The notes under the pieces were generated by a model that was given only the letters and a program-made list of their open reading frames with translations, was not told where the DNA came from and searched no databases. DNA of 64,000 nucleotides from Argyresthia goedartella. Its lineage: Eukaryota > Arthropoda > Insecta > Lepidoptera > Argyresthiidae. Position numbers and translations under genes: made by a program. Positions 11,531-22,767 of this stretch are shown in pieces. Positions within the stretch are counted from its first letter, which is position 1, and each line of letters begins with the position of its first letter. The stretch spans positions 62,001 to 126,000 of the forward strand of contig OX463811.1 of NCBI GenBank assembly GCA_949825045.1. The letters are read 5' to 3'.

Positions 11531-12319
11531 TCACTTAGGGTGTTCCAGAGAACGAATATCCATTTCTGAGTTAATACGAATCAGTGGAAGGCCTTCGCCT
11601 TTCCGCAGAAGCACCTTTCCGAAAGAAGTCCAGCAATATTTGTAATCATGAGAGGCAGCGAACTCACGTGCCAAAAAGAACAGTTTCTTGTTCATAGGAG
11701 TAAGATTATCAGAAACAAAAACCGGAAGTTTCGGTCCATGAATATGTAGGTGCTTTGTGTTAAGTTTCTCATCTTTGCTATGGACTTTATTGAATTCCTT
11801 TAAAGACCTAACAATATTCTCCTTAGCGATTACAGTAGTCAGTTCAGCTATAATGGTTTTGTTCTGCTGTGATTTAGACTTGATGCGAAAAATGTCTTTG
11901 ACCTCAGTTGGTAGAATGGGCACGTCAATGGCTTTTCCCAATTTGACTAAAGTATTAACCAAATCTTGTTTGGTTTCCGATTCATGAGTTGAAATATTTC
12001 TGATCTCAATACTTGTAGAACGAATTTGACGCTCCAGTTGTTCGATTTTCTCCTCCATCAAACGAATCTGCTTACGATCCTCCTTTTTCTCTAATTGGAG
12101 CTGCTCTAGTTTATTTAAAAACTCATCATATTTGGCCGCATTAAACTCGACAGCTTGCTTAAGCTCAGCGTTTTGTTTTTTCAGATCGTCAATTTTTCCA
12201 TTAAGTTCGCCAAATTGCAGTTTTTGATCTTCTTTGAATTCCCTAAACATACTTTGGAGCTCCATTTTGAAGTCGGGAGAACCCAGGTCTTCAAGCCTTT
12301 TTCTTTTGGAATATCGCAT
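11531..12319 (-). CDS. LINE ORF1p: coiled coil plus FP25K-like C-terminal domain
   Basis: 262 codons from ATG 12319, with no stop. Residues about 20-110 are rich in Lys, Glu, Gln and Leu in a heptad-like pattern (LEQLQLEKKEDRKQIRLMEE), which predicts a coiled coil. The C-terminal half (about 125-262) resembles the baculovirus FP-like domain found in many insect LINE ORF1 proteins, with DNLTPMNKKLFFLAREF, YCWTSFGKVLLRK and IRINSEMDIRSL. Such proteins are thought to bind LINE RNA. It lies upstream of ORF2 on the same strand, across about 470 bp of AT-rich spacer. No PHD finger precedes it in this copy. The family match is from memory of motifs, not a search. Confidence 0.75.
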   Translation of the reverse strand: MRYSKRKRLEDLGSPDFKMELQSMFREFKEDQKLQFGELNGKIDDLKKQNAELKQAVEFNAAKYDEFLNKLEQLQLEKKEDRKQIRLMEEKIEQLERQIRSTSIEIRNISTHESETKQDLVNTLVKLGKAIDVPILPTEVKDIFRIKSKSQQNKTIIAELTTVIAKENIVRSLKEFNKVHSKDEKLNTKHLHIHGPKLPVFVSDNLTPMNKKLFFLAREFAASHDYKYCWTSFGKVLLRKGEGLPLIRINSEMDIRSLEHPK

Positions 12320-12389
12320 TGTAATATTGGAATCCAGGTCAGACTCGGAGCAAAGATTAGGGACAGAAGAACATTGGCTACCGGCTAAT

Positions 12390-12813
12390 TAATTATGTAT
12401 AGTTACATACACTAGTTTATCTACACACATATCATAAGCTCTCTTTGATGTGTTCAGGAATCGCATGTTCGACCGGCATTGTGGCATTGATAATTGCTCT
12501 GCACTTGTTTAGCTTGTTAGCTTTGGCGTTCGAAATTTTAATGTCATAATTTGTCGAAAATTTATACATTATGACCATAATGTATCAATATTCAGATAAT
12601 AATGACAAATTATGACATTCAAATTTCGAACGAAGACGCCCACCTGCGTACCGCCCCTAGTTTGTCTGTGAAGTTGGTACTACTGAACAAGCTAAACAAA
12701 TGCAGAGCAATTATCAATGCCACAATGCTGGTCGACATGCGGTTCCTGAACACATCAAAGAGAGCTTATGATATGTGTTTAGATAAACTTGTGTATGTAA
12801 CTGTACATGATTA
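12390..12813. mobile_element. Foldback MITE, copy A
   Basis: Two arms of roughly 200 bp are imperfect reverse complements. Outer ends are TAATTATGTATAGTTACATAC on the left (12390) and its complement on the right (ending 12813). Inner matches include CATATCATAAGCTCTCTTTGATGTG and its complement, and GCATTGATAATTGCTCTGCA. No coding capacity. Copies B (13659) and C (61256) share the core. Confidence 0.8.
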
Positions 12814-12895
12814 GGCATTTAAACTCTCGAGTGATATTATTATGCCCACTCTCGAGTTTTGATGCCCTCCATTATGTATCAGTCACATAAACTAC
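12814..12895. repeat. CTCGAGAG repeat, reverse copy
   Basis: Reverse-orientation relative of 3106-3215, immediately adjoining MITE copy A. Contains AACTCTCGAGTGATATTATT and the outer stretch ending ATCAGTCACATAAACTAC. Confidence 0.65.
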
Positions 12896-13378
12896 AATAA
12901 TTAAGCATTTACGTTATTTATACTTATACTCATTAAAAGGCATGTCTTGTAGTCTCTTGGTATAGCATTAAATATCTGTATCGACATCAGTAATAATTAC
13001 GCTTGAGTAGAGCTATATGTGCTATTTATTGGAAACGCTAACTTATTGGGATACCTGGTGTTAATGTTAAGTTTACTAAATTTGTTGGTGAAAATGTCCA
13101 TATTTTGTTTGAAAAATATATAAACTTCATAAATATATATTCCTGCGCGTGTTAAAAGATTTAATTTTGTAAAAAGGGGTGTGCATGCTTCGATAGGGCT
13201 CTTGCCACATATAGCTTGGATTCAACACTCGATTTTGCGTGACAGGGGGCTATCCCTTCGTTGCAGTTTTGGAAAAATGAAATTTTCCTCAAGAGGCTAG
13301 CCATTACACTTAGAACTTCCGTTTGCATAGTTTATAAGATAAATTACACTGTCATTGGTATATAATCGATCGTCTGGA
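12896..13378. other. Intron sequence, nothing recognised
   Basis: AT-rich, no open frame of note and no repeat I can identify. Confidence 0.45.
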
Positions 13379-14472
13379 CCACGATACAACTATACAGGTA
13401 TTGCAGTCCAGTCTAGTCAAAACCACACTACGTCATAATGCAGTTGCCACTTACAATTGTCGATACGGTTTACGATGCGCATTTAGTGCGCAATCGTTGT
13501 ATACTCCCTGGTTTAAATTGTAAGCACGCAAATAGCCCGCATTCTCCCGCAACCATTTATAACCCGGCGAAAGCGCGTTTACGTCATCCATCTGTCAACT
13601 GTCATATGTCATGTCACCCTCCAACAATAGAAATTCTTTATCCTCTACTTTATAGTACTTTATCTACACAGGTATCATAAACCCTCTTTACTGCGTTCAA
13701 TAACCGAACGTTACGATCAGCATTATGTTAAGCTACTTGGTAAAATTCGTTTCGTATCTGGAAAACTACACATAATGGTCATTATGTGTTGTTTTTCTAC
13801 ATATAATGACATTCAAATTTCGAACGCCGACGCCCACCCGCGAGCCGCCCCTAGTTTGTCTGTGAAGTTGGTACTGACATTCAAATTTCGAACGCCGACG
13901 CCCGTCTGCGTGAAGTTGGTACTAAAGAACAAGCTAAACAATTGCAGAACCACAATGCCCGTCAAACATGCGGTTCCTGAACACATCAAAGAGAGCTTAT
14001 GATATGTGTGTAGACAAACTAGTGTATGTAACTGTACATAATTAGGCATTATGCAGCAGTCACATAAACTTCTATTATCACCTCTCGCGCTACGTCAAAA
14101 TAAAATTAAAGCTAGATATTCCAAGAATAATTCTCAATTCAATTGAGATACCATCCATCCATACCCACACACTGCACTTGAGATACCATCCATACCCACA
14201 CACTGCACTTCAATTGAGATACCCACACACACACACATTGCACTTCCCTTTGTCGTGAGCGCTGTGCGCGCGCTATCATGACGTCACTCATGAGGCCACA
14301 ACGTTCACTCTGGTGAATTGTATGCGCATTATGAACCCAACTACAGCGCGCTCACAACGCAAATAGCGCTCGTAAGCGCATCGTAAACCGCACCGTGTAA
14401 GTGGCAACTGGATTATGACGCTGTGTGGATTTGACAGGAAGGGACCGCTGTACCTGTATACTTGTATCATGG
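13379..14472. mobile_element. Larger foldback element enclosing MITE copy B
   Basis: The left end (13379 onward, with GATACAACTATACAGGTA, GTTGCCACTTACA and CGGTTTACGATGCGC) is repeated as its reverse complement at the right end (about 14360-14472). Arms exceed 100 bp at roughly 80 percent identity by eye. The inner part is MITE copy B at 13659-14044. Short ACACACTGCACTT direct repeats occur near 14150-14250. Confidence 0.65.
13659..14044. mobile_element. Foldback MITE, copy B
   Basis: Shares with copy A the end GTATGTAACTGTACATAATTA, the CATCAAAGAGAGCTTATGAT segment and the repeated GACATTCAAATTTCGAACGC motif, which occurs twice here (13808 and 13879). The left arm is more diverged. Confidence 0.75.
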
Positions 14473-14603
14473 TTAGCAGCAGCACAGGCGAGCATCTTCA
14501 GAAAAAGTCCAGGAGCCAGGTCGTTCAACCCTGCTCTCGGAGATTTCGGCATCAATACAATAATTTATCTCTCAACTTCTAAATCCCAGGAGTGACCCGT
14601 TAC

Positions 14604-14761
14604 CTGTTGATCCTCTTCATGATGATGGGCCGCACCACATCTAGCCAGTCCTGGTCGGCGGCCAGCGGGCCCAGGTCGATCGGCCCCTCACGCAGCCCGT
14701 CCAGCTCGTACAGGCGCCCGTCGATCGGCATGTAACCCACGAAGTGGTACACTTCGTCGTC
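14604..14761 (-). CDS. Uch-L5: Uch-L5 exon carrying catalytic His and Asp
   Basis: The exon reads DDEVYHFVGYMPIDGRLYEL then DGLREGPIDLG and ends KRIN plus two bases of an Arg codon. This is the second half of the C12 peptidase fold. The His of YHFV and the Asp of RLYELDGL correspond to His164 and Asp179 of human UCHL5. Human reads [20 protein letters not shown] here, so conservation is strong. The acceptor is CCCAG just upstream (14766-14762) and the donor is AG/GTAACG at 14603. The exon starts in phase 0, matching the phase-0 end of the exon at 17128-17355, and its two leftover bases fit the exon at 1727-1906. The frame is intact. Confidence 0.95.
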
Positions 14762-15270
14762 CTGGGATTGGGATTCAAAGTGAAAGTGAAAGACAATATC
14801 TTTATTACTGTAGATATTTACAACCATAAAAGTTTAAGTGTACAATTTTCTGCTTTAAGCTTACAGTGAAGTTGTTGTACACAGTATCATTAATATATTT
14901 TGAACTTCTAACTTAAGAACATGTATCTTAAGGATTGTAGGTGCTCCGATTTATATAAGGTAATGTAAAAACCAACAACAATAACTGTGAAACTACGCAA
15001 CGTTCAATAAGTCTCACAAAGAGATATATTGAATACTACGCACCTCCGAATCTATGGACCCAAATCAGCAGTATATATCGCAGATAATCAGACTGCCAAA
15101 GTCAAGAAAGTACTCATGCGCAGATATATAGGAATCTCACTGATTCCCATTGACTCGGAAGCAGACTTAAGGAAACTCCCCGAAGAAAAATGACTTGCCG
15201 TCGCTTCTGTGTATCTATATATTGTTTGTCTATCTAAATTATCACAGCCACTTACACACTGTTGTGTGAT
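14762..15270. other. Intron sequence, nothing recognised
   Basis: No repeat or coding signal seen between the Uch-L5 exon and the 49-bp minisatellite. Confidence 0.45.
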
Positions 15271-16155
15271 ACACTGCTTCACTGTCTCCCTCTTATAACA
15301 TTCACCTCACCACAGAACACAACTGCTTCACTGTCTCCCTCTTATAACATTCACCTCACCACAGAACACAACTGCTTCACTGTCTCCCTCTTATAACATT
15401 CACTTCACCACAGAACACAACTGCTTCACTGTCTCCCTCTTATAACATTCACCTCACCACAGAACACAACTGCTTCACTGTCTCCCTCTTATAACATTCA
15501 CCTCACCACAGAACACAACTGATTCACTGTCTCCCTCTTATAACATTCACCTCACCACAGAACACAACTGCTTCACTGTCTCCCTCTTATAACATTCACC
15601 TCACCACAGAACACAACTGCTTCACTGTCTCCCTCTTATAACATTCACCTCACCACAGAACACAACTGATTCACTGTCTCCCTCTTATAACATTCACCTC
15701 ACCACAGAACACAACTGCTTCACTGTCTCCCTCTTATAACATTCACCTCACCACAGAACACAACTGCTTCACTGTCTCCCTCATATAACATTCACCTCAC
15801 CACAGAACACAACTGCTTCACTGTCTCCCTCTTATAACATTCACCTCACCACAGAACACACATATTACATAAACATACTTCACTGATACCTCATTGACAC
15901 CTCTGCTTCACTGTCTCCCTCTTGTAACATTCACCTCACCACAGAACACACATATTACACAAACACACAAACATACTTCACTGTCTCCCTCTTATAACAT
16001 TCACCTCACCACAGAACACACATATTACACAAACATACTTCACTGATACCTCATTGACACCTCTGCTTCACTGTCTCCCTCTTATAACATTCACCTCACC
16101 ACAGAACACATATATTACACAAACATACTTCACTGATACCTCATTGACACCTCTA
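15271..16155. repeat. 49-bp minisatellite with longer compound units
   Basis: About twelve units of 49 bp (CTGCTTCACTGTCTCCCTCT ... CAGAACACAA) run to about 15860 with very few changes, such as GATTCACTG in two units. From there to 16155 the unit is extended with ACATATTACACAAACATACT and CACTGATACCTCATTGACAC. The array lies in the Uch-L5 intron. Confidence 0.95.
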
Positions 16156-17127
16156 CATCGCCTTATAACTCAAAAACAACGCTATTGCTAATCGATAACA
16201 AGTAAAAACCAAATCGATCTGAAAACAGGATGCAGACTATCCCTCCCTATACTAAATACTAACTAACACCAACGCCCTATTATTTTTGATCTTGTGCAAG
16301 CTATTTTCCCACGAATAAAACAAAGCTTTAATTGATATCGTAGCTGTTACACCTTGCACCCCAGTTTTTAGTTCAGAACACTGCATTACCTTCCTGGGTG
16401 ATGTTTCGAGTAATCTTGCAGAACCCAAAATACACGGAGCATTAAAAGAAATTTTGGCACATTCCTTGTGCTATTTATATATACTAAAATTTAAACCGGA
16501 CCTTATATCACAATATATACGACAATCCATAGTTCATTGCATAGAAACTGCAAAAATTGTTCCGAGCAACGCGCGATGAAGTGATTCCAGATTATTGCTC
16601 GTGAGTTATTATATGAGCTATTATAAATGACTAGAACCACATGTCGCCAATTGAACACTCCACCGGCCGACGGATGACGTCATCGCCATAGCTGGCGGGC
16701 AGTGGGTGCGAGGCGGTGTTAATGGCGCAGTAAAGAAGAGGCAGATGCAAACAGAGGCGTACACCCAGCAGTTGTTAAATGTGGCCTGATTAATGATAAA
16801 AATACTTTGAATCCCTCGCTATGCTCAGGATTCGCCTCGCTTAGCTCGGGATTCAACTCAAAAATCCTTCGCTCCGCTCTGGATTCAAAAAAGTAACTTG
16901 GGATGGTAACATTGACGGTGCCTACTTACTTTAATGCATTTTGTGCCCTATATTACCTTTGCTAATCTGCGCGTCTCAATGAGGTGCAGTAGATAAATAG
17001 ATTAATACAACTGTAAAGACAATTCTTACCAATGTACCAATGTACAGTTCGCGAAATACTACGACTGTACTATAGCCTTTGCGAGAAAGAGAGGTCACAT
17101 CTCGCTCGCTCTCGGGCTGTATAATAC
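16156..17127. other. Intron sequence with a short TCGC-rich stretch
   Basis: No gene seen. At 16807-16890 short phrases like TCGCTATGCTCAGGATTC and TCGCTCCGCTCTGGATTC repeat three times. Confidence 0.4.
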
Positions 17128-17355
17128 CTTAGAAGCGGAGTTTGGATCGAACTCGAACAGCGTCTGTCTCGTCATAGAGTTGTGAGCGGCTCGTATGGTC
17201 TGCGAGTTGCTGAGCGCCAGGCCCCGCATCCTCGGGTCGAACGACATACTGAACTCCTTCAGCTCGGTGAGGTGCGGACCGAGTTCGACATCAGGATGGA
17301 TGCAGTTCAGCAGGATGCTGACAACTGCTTGAGTCGCGCATGCGTTGTTTATCAC
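17128..17355 (-). CDS. Uch-L5: Uch-L5 exon carrying the catalytic Cys
   Basis: Exactly 76 codons from VINNACATQAVVSILLNC to FEFDPNSASK, phase 0 at both ends. The nucleophile is the Cys of NNACATQ (Cys88 in human UCHL5), and the last codon of the preceding exon supplies the oxyanion Gln (FAKQ). Also conserved are LTELKEFSMSFD and MRGLALSNSQTIRAAHNS. The acceptor is AACAG just upstream (17360-17356) and the donor is AAG/GTATTA at 17127. The protein removes ubiquitin from the distal end of chains at the proteasome lid and also associates with INO80. No break is seen, so the host gene appears functional in this stretch. Confidence 0.96.
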
Positions 17356-18368
17356 CTGTTGAATATAGAACAAGGCAATACGTTCATAAACTAAAACGCG
17401 ACTGCTACAATATCGCGCTCTAAAGAGTATGAAACTTGCGCAGATTTTAACATTAAAATCGCAAAGCATGCTGTAGTTCTAGTTTATTATTTTATGAACC
17501 AGTTAGGGTTGTGTTAATCCAAATTTGCAACTTGTGCTCGCTGTGCTCCCTCCACGCGAAAAACTGAGAAATTTCGTACTTTTTCCCTTTTAGCTCTAAA
17601 AGTCTTCAACCGTGAGTTATTAGACAATCAAACTTAGTTTTCTAGAAAGTTGGTTAATTTACTGCAGCTCTTTAGGTCTAAGCCCTATAGGGATAAAGCA
17701 ATGGCCCTTCAAAGATGGTTTATTTTTCCCGAAAGATGTCAATTTCAAGTTTTATTCCCGCTCGGATTAAAGCAAAATGGCTTGTCCAATGACAAAAGTG
17801 ATTAAAAACCGGTGTAGAATATTTAATTAGCTTTCATTAGAGCACAAAACTAATTCTGCAAGACCAAAGACTTATAGTTCGCCCACACTCTGGAACTAAC
17901 AAAAAGAGGGTAAAATGGATTATTGATGAATTGCGACAGAGCCACTCGTTGTAAAAAGACGCCTCTCAGGCTGTAATCCTCACTATTGAAATCTTCATGA
18001 AAATGAAAATTGACACTGCTAAATAATAGTCCAGAAATAGTCCTAAATAGTCCACAAAGAAAGATAAACAGTCCACAGGACAGGACATTAATTTCTCAAA
18101 TAGTCTTTCAACGATTCCACAATTATTATGACATCTTGGTGAGGATTACAGCTTATTTCATCAAATATCTCTTACGACTTTCAGTTTGAAATTTGTGCCC
18201 AAAAATTGTCCAGTAATAGTCTACCGAAGCAATAATAATTTCGATCTGGTTTTATTTTGAAGAAGTATATTAAAAATACAATGTTGGATTTCCCATACAT
18301 TTCAATACAAGTACAGTCGTGTACAAGATCAAATTAGGGTAAACCCTAATAAAACTGTTTATATCGGT
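17356..18368. other. Intron sequence, nothing recognised
   Basis: No coding signal. Three short phrases with AATAGTC and CCACA recur at 18023-18110, too weak to call a repeat. Confidence 0.4.
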
Positions 18369-18450
18369 TGAGCTCCTTGGTCTGGTGGTTTCATGCTCGC
18401 TTCTCACGCAGGAGTTGCGTGTACGAATCCGGTGCTGACCATAATACCAA
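18369..18450 (+). mobile_element. tRNA-like SINE head
   Basis: An A-box-like TGGTCTGGTGG and a B-box-like GTACGAATCC lie about 45 bp apart, with a tRNA-style CTCGCTTCTCACGCAGGAG between. No cloverleaf gene is supported, so this is read as a SINE fragment. The 3' end is not resolved. Confidence 0.5.
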
Positions 18451-19273
18451 TGGTATAAGTAATTTAACCAAAGTACATTTTACAGACGTTCTGACGGGAA
18501 ATGAGTTATATTATGTTATGATGAGAGACAAAACCCTGTGAATACTTATTTGAATGCACAGTACCGTTTTTCGACAAAACAAAATTCATTACTTTCAAAG
18601 TTAATTATTTTCAACAATCCCAACTACAACTCAGAAATTATTGGCCTTCAAAAGATCATTTTCGGTATGCGTAGCAGTCAACAAACAAAACCATTCACTA
18701 CGGTGCTGAACTCCAGGTTCACTTGCGGGCGTACGCCGCTCGCGGAGCCCTGTGGCCCAACTCGGACAGAAGACGGCGTAAAGCATAAGCCGTAAGGTAC
18801 GTTTGATCTTCGCCGCGTTCGCAACAGAACGCGGCCTGAGTTATCTTATGTTATGTTGACAAGAGGTCCCACGTACCGCGGCGGTGCGATCAAAGGCGGC
18901 GGTGACAACATTAATAAACTATACTTACACTAGACTTTTACTTATACTAGAAGTACTGGTTTCACAAATGAACATATGTACTATGCACCTACTGGTCAAT
19001 ATCGTAACTCACCTTTTTTGGCTTCGCTGTAGTCGGGTATAAACAAACAAACTTAGTGTTCCAGAAAGAAGAAGAATAAATGGAATAAAGTTGCATGATC
19101 TTACTATTAGCTTTGAATGTAAGTTTTCTTCGTCATTTATCATACTGGGCTGCTTTTTAGGGTGATTTTAGGGTCAACTCAAACTCCGCTCAGTGGGAGT
19201 TCACCGTCGTAACCTCTCTGTCTGTCTGTTCAATATCTGAGAGGAGAGCGCTGCGGTTAGTGTACATAGGTAC
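18451..19273. other. Intron sequence with a GC-rich patch
   Basis: 18700-18900 is unusually GC-rich (GGGCGTACGCCGCTCGCGGA, AACGCGGCC, TACCGCGGCGG), but no exon could be supported. Confidence 0.4.
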
Positions 19274-19379
19274 CTGCTTGGCAAAGTAGATGTTTTGCAG
19301 GCGGTCGTCAGCGACTATGGGGCCTGCGGGCTCCTCATCTTGCACCCACTTGAACAGGAATATCAATCCGTGAACTGGC
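19274..19379 (-). CDS. Uch-L5: Uch-L5 exon, N-terminal catalytic domain
   Basis: After one base completing a codon, the exon encodes PVHGLIFLFKWVQDEEPAGP then IVADDRLQNIYFAKQ. Human UCHL5 has KPVHGLIFLFKWQPGEEPAG in the same place. The final Gln is the oxyanion-hole residue six positions before the catalytic Cys of the next exon. The acceptor is TTTCAG just upstream (19385-19380) and the donor is CAG/GTACCT at 19273. The preceding exon(s), encoding about 45 residues with the usual WCLIESDPGVFTELI start, were looked for between 19.4 and 27 kb on the minus strand and not found. They may lie further right or outside the window. Confidence 0.95.
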
Positions 19380-19764
19380 CTGAAACGATCAATCATTCTC
19401 ATACAATTTCATGATGAATATATGGTATCTTTGGATTAGCAAGAAAAGGCAAAATACTATAGTGGGGGTGGACTAAGAGTAGAGAAGCCATTGGCCAACA
19501 GAGGGAAACAGGCTACAGGAAAAAAAAATGATGAAAAGTTAATCATTTACAAACAATACCTTGATGAAAAATTGCCACAAAGATAGTGTTTTTGAAATAA
19601 CTACTACTAGAATGAAGGAAGCCTTGTTATAAATGCTGCCTAACTGGCGGACTTATTTCTTAGTTGGCTTGTTGTTGCCTACCTTAAATTCTCGAAAATG
19701 CCATCATCTATTGTCCATAGCTCTTCAACCTGGACACCTTTTACACCTGAAAAAAAAATACGAC

Positions 19765-20010
19765 TGGTTTAGCCTAGCAGGTAGCCTGCCTACAAAGCTG
19801 ACGTCAAAACAAAGGTCCGGGATTCGAATCCCGGTAAGGGCAAATATTTGTGTGATGAGCATGAATATTTGTTTCTTAGCCTTTGTTGTTTTCTATGTAT
19901 TTACATAAGTATTTATCTCTGTTAAATTTATCGTCTTCTAGTACCCATTACAGTAGCCTTGTTGTGCTTACTATGGGCCGAGTAAACAATGGATCTATTC
20001 ATTGTCCTTT
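19765..20010 (+). mobile_element. tRNA-derived lepidopteran-type SINE
   Basis: A B-box-like core GGGATTCGAATCCCGGTAAG lies at about 19823. A body follows of a style common in Lepidoptera: GCAAATATTTGTGTGATGAG, TATCGTCTTCTAGTACCC, GCTTACTATGGG. There is no poly-A tail. The family name is not assigned. Confidence 0.65.
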
Positions 20011-22767
20011 TATTACAAGCCGTTAAATAATGTAAGCCAAAAATGTACAATGGCTAAAATGAAAACTGAAGTCGCCAGTATGTAATGTCATTTGGATACC
20101 ATTGACTCTAATGTCACTGTCAAAGGGGCAGCTATATGTTTGTATGCACCACAAAGGTAACTTGGCGCCCGCAAGGAATGCATTTAACCTTCCTCTCTCA
20201 CTCACTTTCACCCTAAACGCGTAAGTAGGACAGTGACAGATGCTATGACATCATCAGAGTGAGTTGCCAAGTTTACTTTGGCGTGCAGCATTGCTACAGC
20301 TCCATTCTTCTTATCAAATGAACCAAACAGACAAATGATTACCAAATGTTTTGATGAGCTGCGTAAAGACACCCGGGTCACTCTCAATGAGACACCAGTC
20401 GCCAGCAGAACCCATTTTGTTTATACTGATTCTGAAACGAAGTTGAATAATATTCAGAAAATGACAATAAATTTTATCAATAAATTTTATTAATTAATAT
20501 TTTAAATGTTAAATTTTTTGTTTTAAAAAATTGTGATTTTGAACAATAATTGATTTATATTTCAATCATTTCTAATTACCTACTGTTTAACTAATCTAAC
20601 AAAACTTATTCTAGGCTTACTTTGACTTTGATTTGGTTTTGGACCTGACCAAGTGATAGAAAATTTCAAGCAAGGCGTTTCCGACATCATTAAAAAAAAA
20701 TACACAGGATTTTTTATTTGTGCACTGTTTTAGAAACATGCTTTGGCTATTGCTCTATCTTTTGAGATATCACTTACGTAACAGTATCTCATAAAATATT
20801 GAAAATAGGACCTGCCAACCAAGTTGAGGGAGTAATATTCCACCTTTATTTATTTTTTCTTCACGATGGTGGCTTATTTTGAAAGAAACATTTATCGATA
20901 AAGATCCACCAACCAAACTAAAAATGTCATGTAACATAATGTCCAGAAGTGTCAAGTTTAATAAAAAAATACTTTTGACACTGCCTGTGTTTCCCATCAA
21001 ATGTCTCCCATGTGTGATACCTACTATAGGACAATTTTATACATAACCTGTTTTGTTGGTAAATTGATGGGAAAGACAGGCAGTGGCAAAAGTATTATCT
21101 GGCATGTTGGTTGGAGCCTGACTCAGGCAACTTCCAACCTAGATGCCAGATAATAACATATTAGACTTGTTCTGTGTCATAAAGACTATTAATCAACAAC
21201 AAAATATCAAAGAATAGCCATAATTTGATATGTCAGAAATAAAAATCTGTTGAGTAGGAAGAAAAATTTATTTAATATAAAAATATTTGAATTGAATTTG
21301 ATTTTGAAACACAAATAAGAAATTTATTTCTCGCATCCAAGAATGTATAAAGAGGTATTATTCAAGACTTGGCACAAAGTGCATGACTCTTAAGAATTCC
21401 CCCTCAGCTAACACTTGTAGGCTCCCTTAACTCTTTCGCGGACGATGACCGAATGTCAAGTATTACGTTTTGGACACATAGGTTGTGTGCGTAAACCGAA
21501 GGTGCGAGTGAGAAGGAAGAGATAATTTTTCTATGTGTGCGAAAATGGTCTAATATGACACTATCCAACCTGTGGAAGTACCTACATGGACACAAAGAGC
21601 AGGGCTACCTATAACTGCAATGGAAATGCAAATTCTATAGAGTTTCCGTCCAAAACAGAGGATCAAGGAATGAATTCTATGAAATCCGCATCACTATGAC
21701 TTCTTCATTGACGTATTCTTGGGAATTCGCTGACCGCTATAGTGTTAAGGACTATCCAGTCCTGTAATTGACAGACGTCACATAGAGTACTGAAGATTCT
21801 ATTGTAGGCATTTGAGGGGCTTCCACCGCCTTATTGACACTCTGACCTAAAATTTGCCTAGCTTTTTATGTATTTTTTTTCTTTACTGGCCAGCAGACTG
21901 AGGGAAAGGCCCAAAATTGGACCCATGTTTAGGAAGTGCTAATAATCCATATTTAACACATACAAGTGATTTAAGATTGAAGTTACCTTGCTGTGCTTAA
22001 GAATAGACTTCTTAGATGGGTTAATTAATTAGTGAAGTAAAATAAAGCTATAACATTTTATCGTTACTGTCAGAACACTGAAGAAATCATCAGTTATTGG
22101 CTGTATGATATGATCAATTGGACATTATGCAACATGCTGAAATTATTTGAGGTGCCAGTCTAAAATTGAACCAGGCGACTTAGACAATATCAGTGTATGA
22201 ACAGTCAGGAGGTAGGTAGGACTAAATAAATGGGCTAGTACCTGTTTCCCGGTCAAACAAAGAGAAAATGAGAAATTTATTATAGGTCGGCATATTAGCG
22301 GTGAAGTTTATTTAATGTGACTCACCGTCAACCACCTTTGGTTAGCCTGGTTACCAAAATTGGATTCAATATTATCATTAAATAGATACGGTGAACTCCT
22401 GAATTTCAATTACAGTCCCACAAAATCACAAAGTCATTTCGACAATCCATACCAAACCAAAACGCATTCTGTGATGTGAACGCACGCATTGTTTACAAAA
22501 ACGAGATGTGTTGTGTATTGCCAGCAATAAGAAATTCCGTATATTTTCGGTAATGAGAAATGAGGGATTTTCTGACATCTAAAAAACAAAGCTTACAAAC
22601 TGCTCCCTAGATGGCGTTAGACTCTTTCACCTTTAGATGTGTCGCATTGTATTGTAATTTGGTCCTTCTGATCAGATATCTAGACAGCAGCCCTGCACGG
22701 CAGATCTTTTTTTTTAACACCCGACGACCAAAAGGGTTTATAAGTTTGAAGCGTCTGTTTTCAGTAA
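20011..22767. other. No gene recognised
   Basis: AT-rich sequence with only short open frames. A donor-like GACG/GTGAGT on the minus strand near 22328 is the only splice-like signal noted, and it has no recognisable coding sequence beside it. A hairpin lies at 21093-21155. Confidence 0.4.
21093..21155. repeat. Isolated hairpin
   Basis: TATTATCTGGCAT (21093-21105) and GGTTGGA pair with TCCAACC and ATGCCAGATAATA (ending 21155), with a 3-base internal mismatch and a loop of about 17 bases. Confidence 0.7.

Larger units (their letters stand above)
7797..12389 (-). mobile_element. CR1/L2-like LINE, nearly full length
   Basis: Minus-strand LINE with an ORF1 (11531-12319), an AT-rich spacer of about 470 bp and an ORF2 with apurinic-type endonuclease and RT. 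Its 3' UTR holds a GT/CA microsatellite (about 8030-8105), and its tail is AATAAAGAA followed by (TTA)n. The 5' end abuts a foldback MITE at 12390. The clade (Kiri/Daphne/L2-like) is inferred from RT block style only. Confidence 0.8.

Noticed and set aside
15271..16155. Regular repeats that could suggest a CRISPR array
   Set aside because: Units are contiguous with no unique spacers and lie in an intron of a eukaryotic gene.
19823..19850. tRNA gene suggested by GGGATTCGAATCCCGG
   Set aside because: No acceptor stem or anticodon arm can be drawn, and the following body is SINE-like.
22300..22400. Possible upstream Uch-L5 exon next to GACG/GTGAGT
   Set aside because: The adjacent reading frames have stops and no likeness to the UCHL5 N-terminus.
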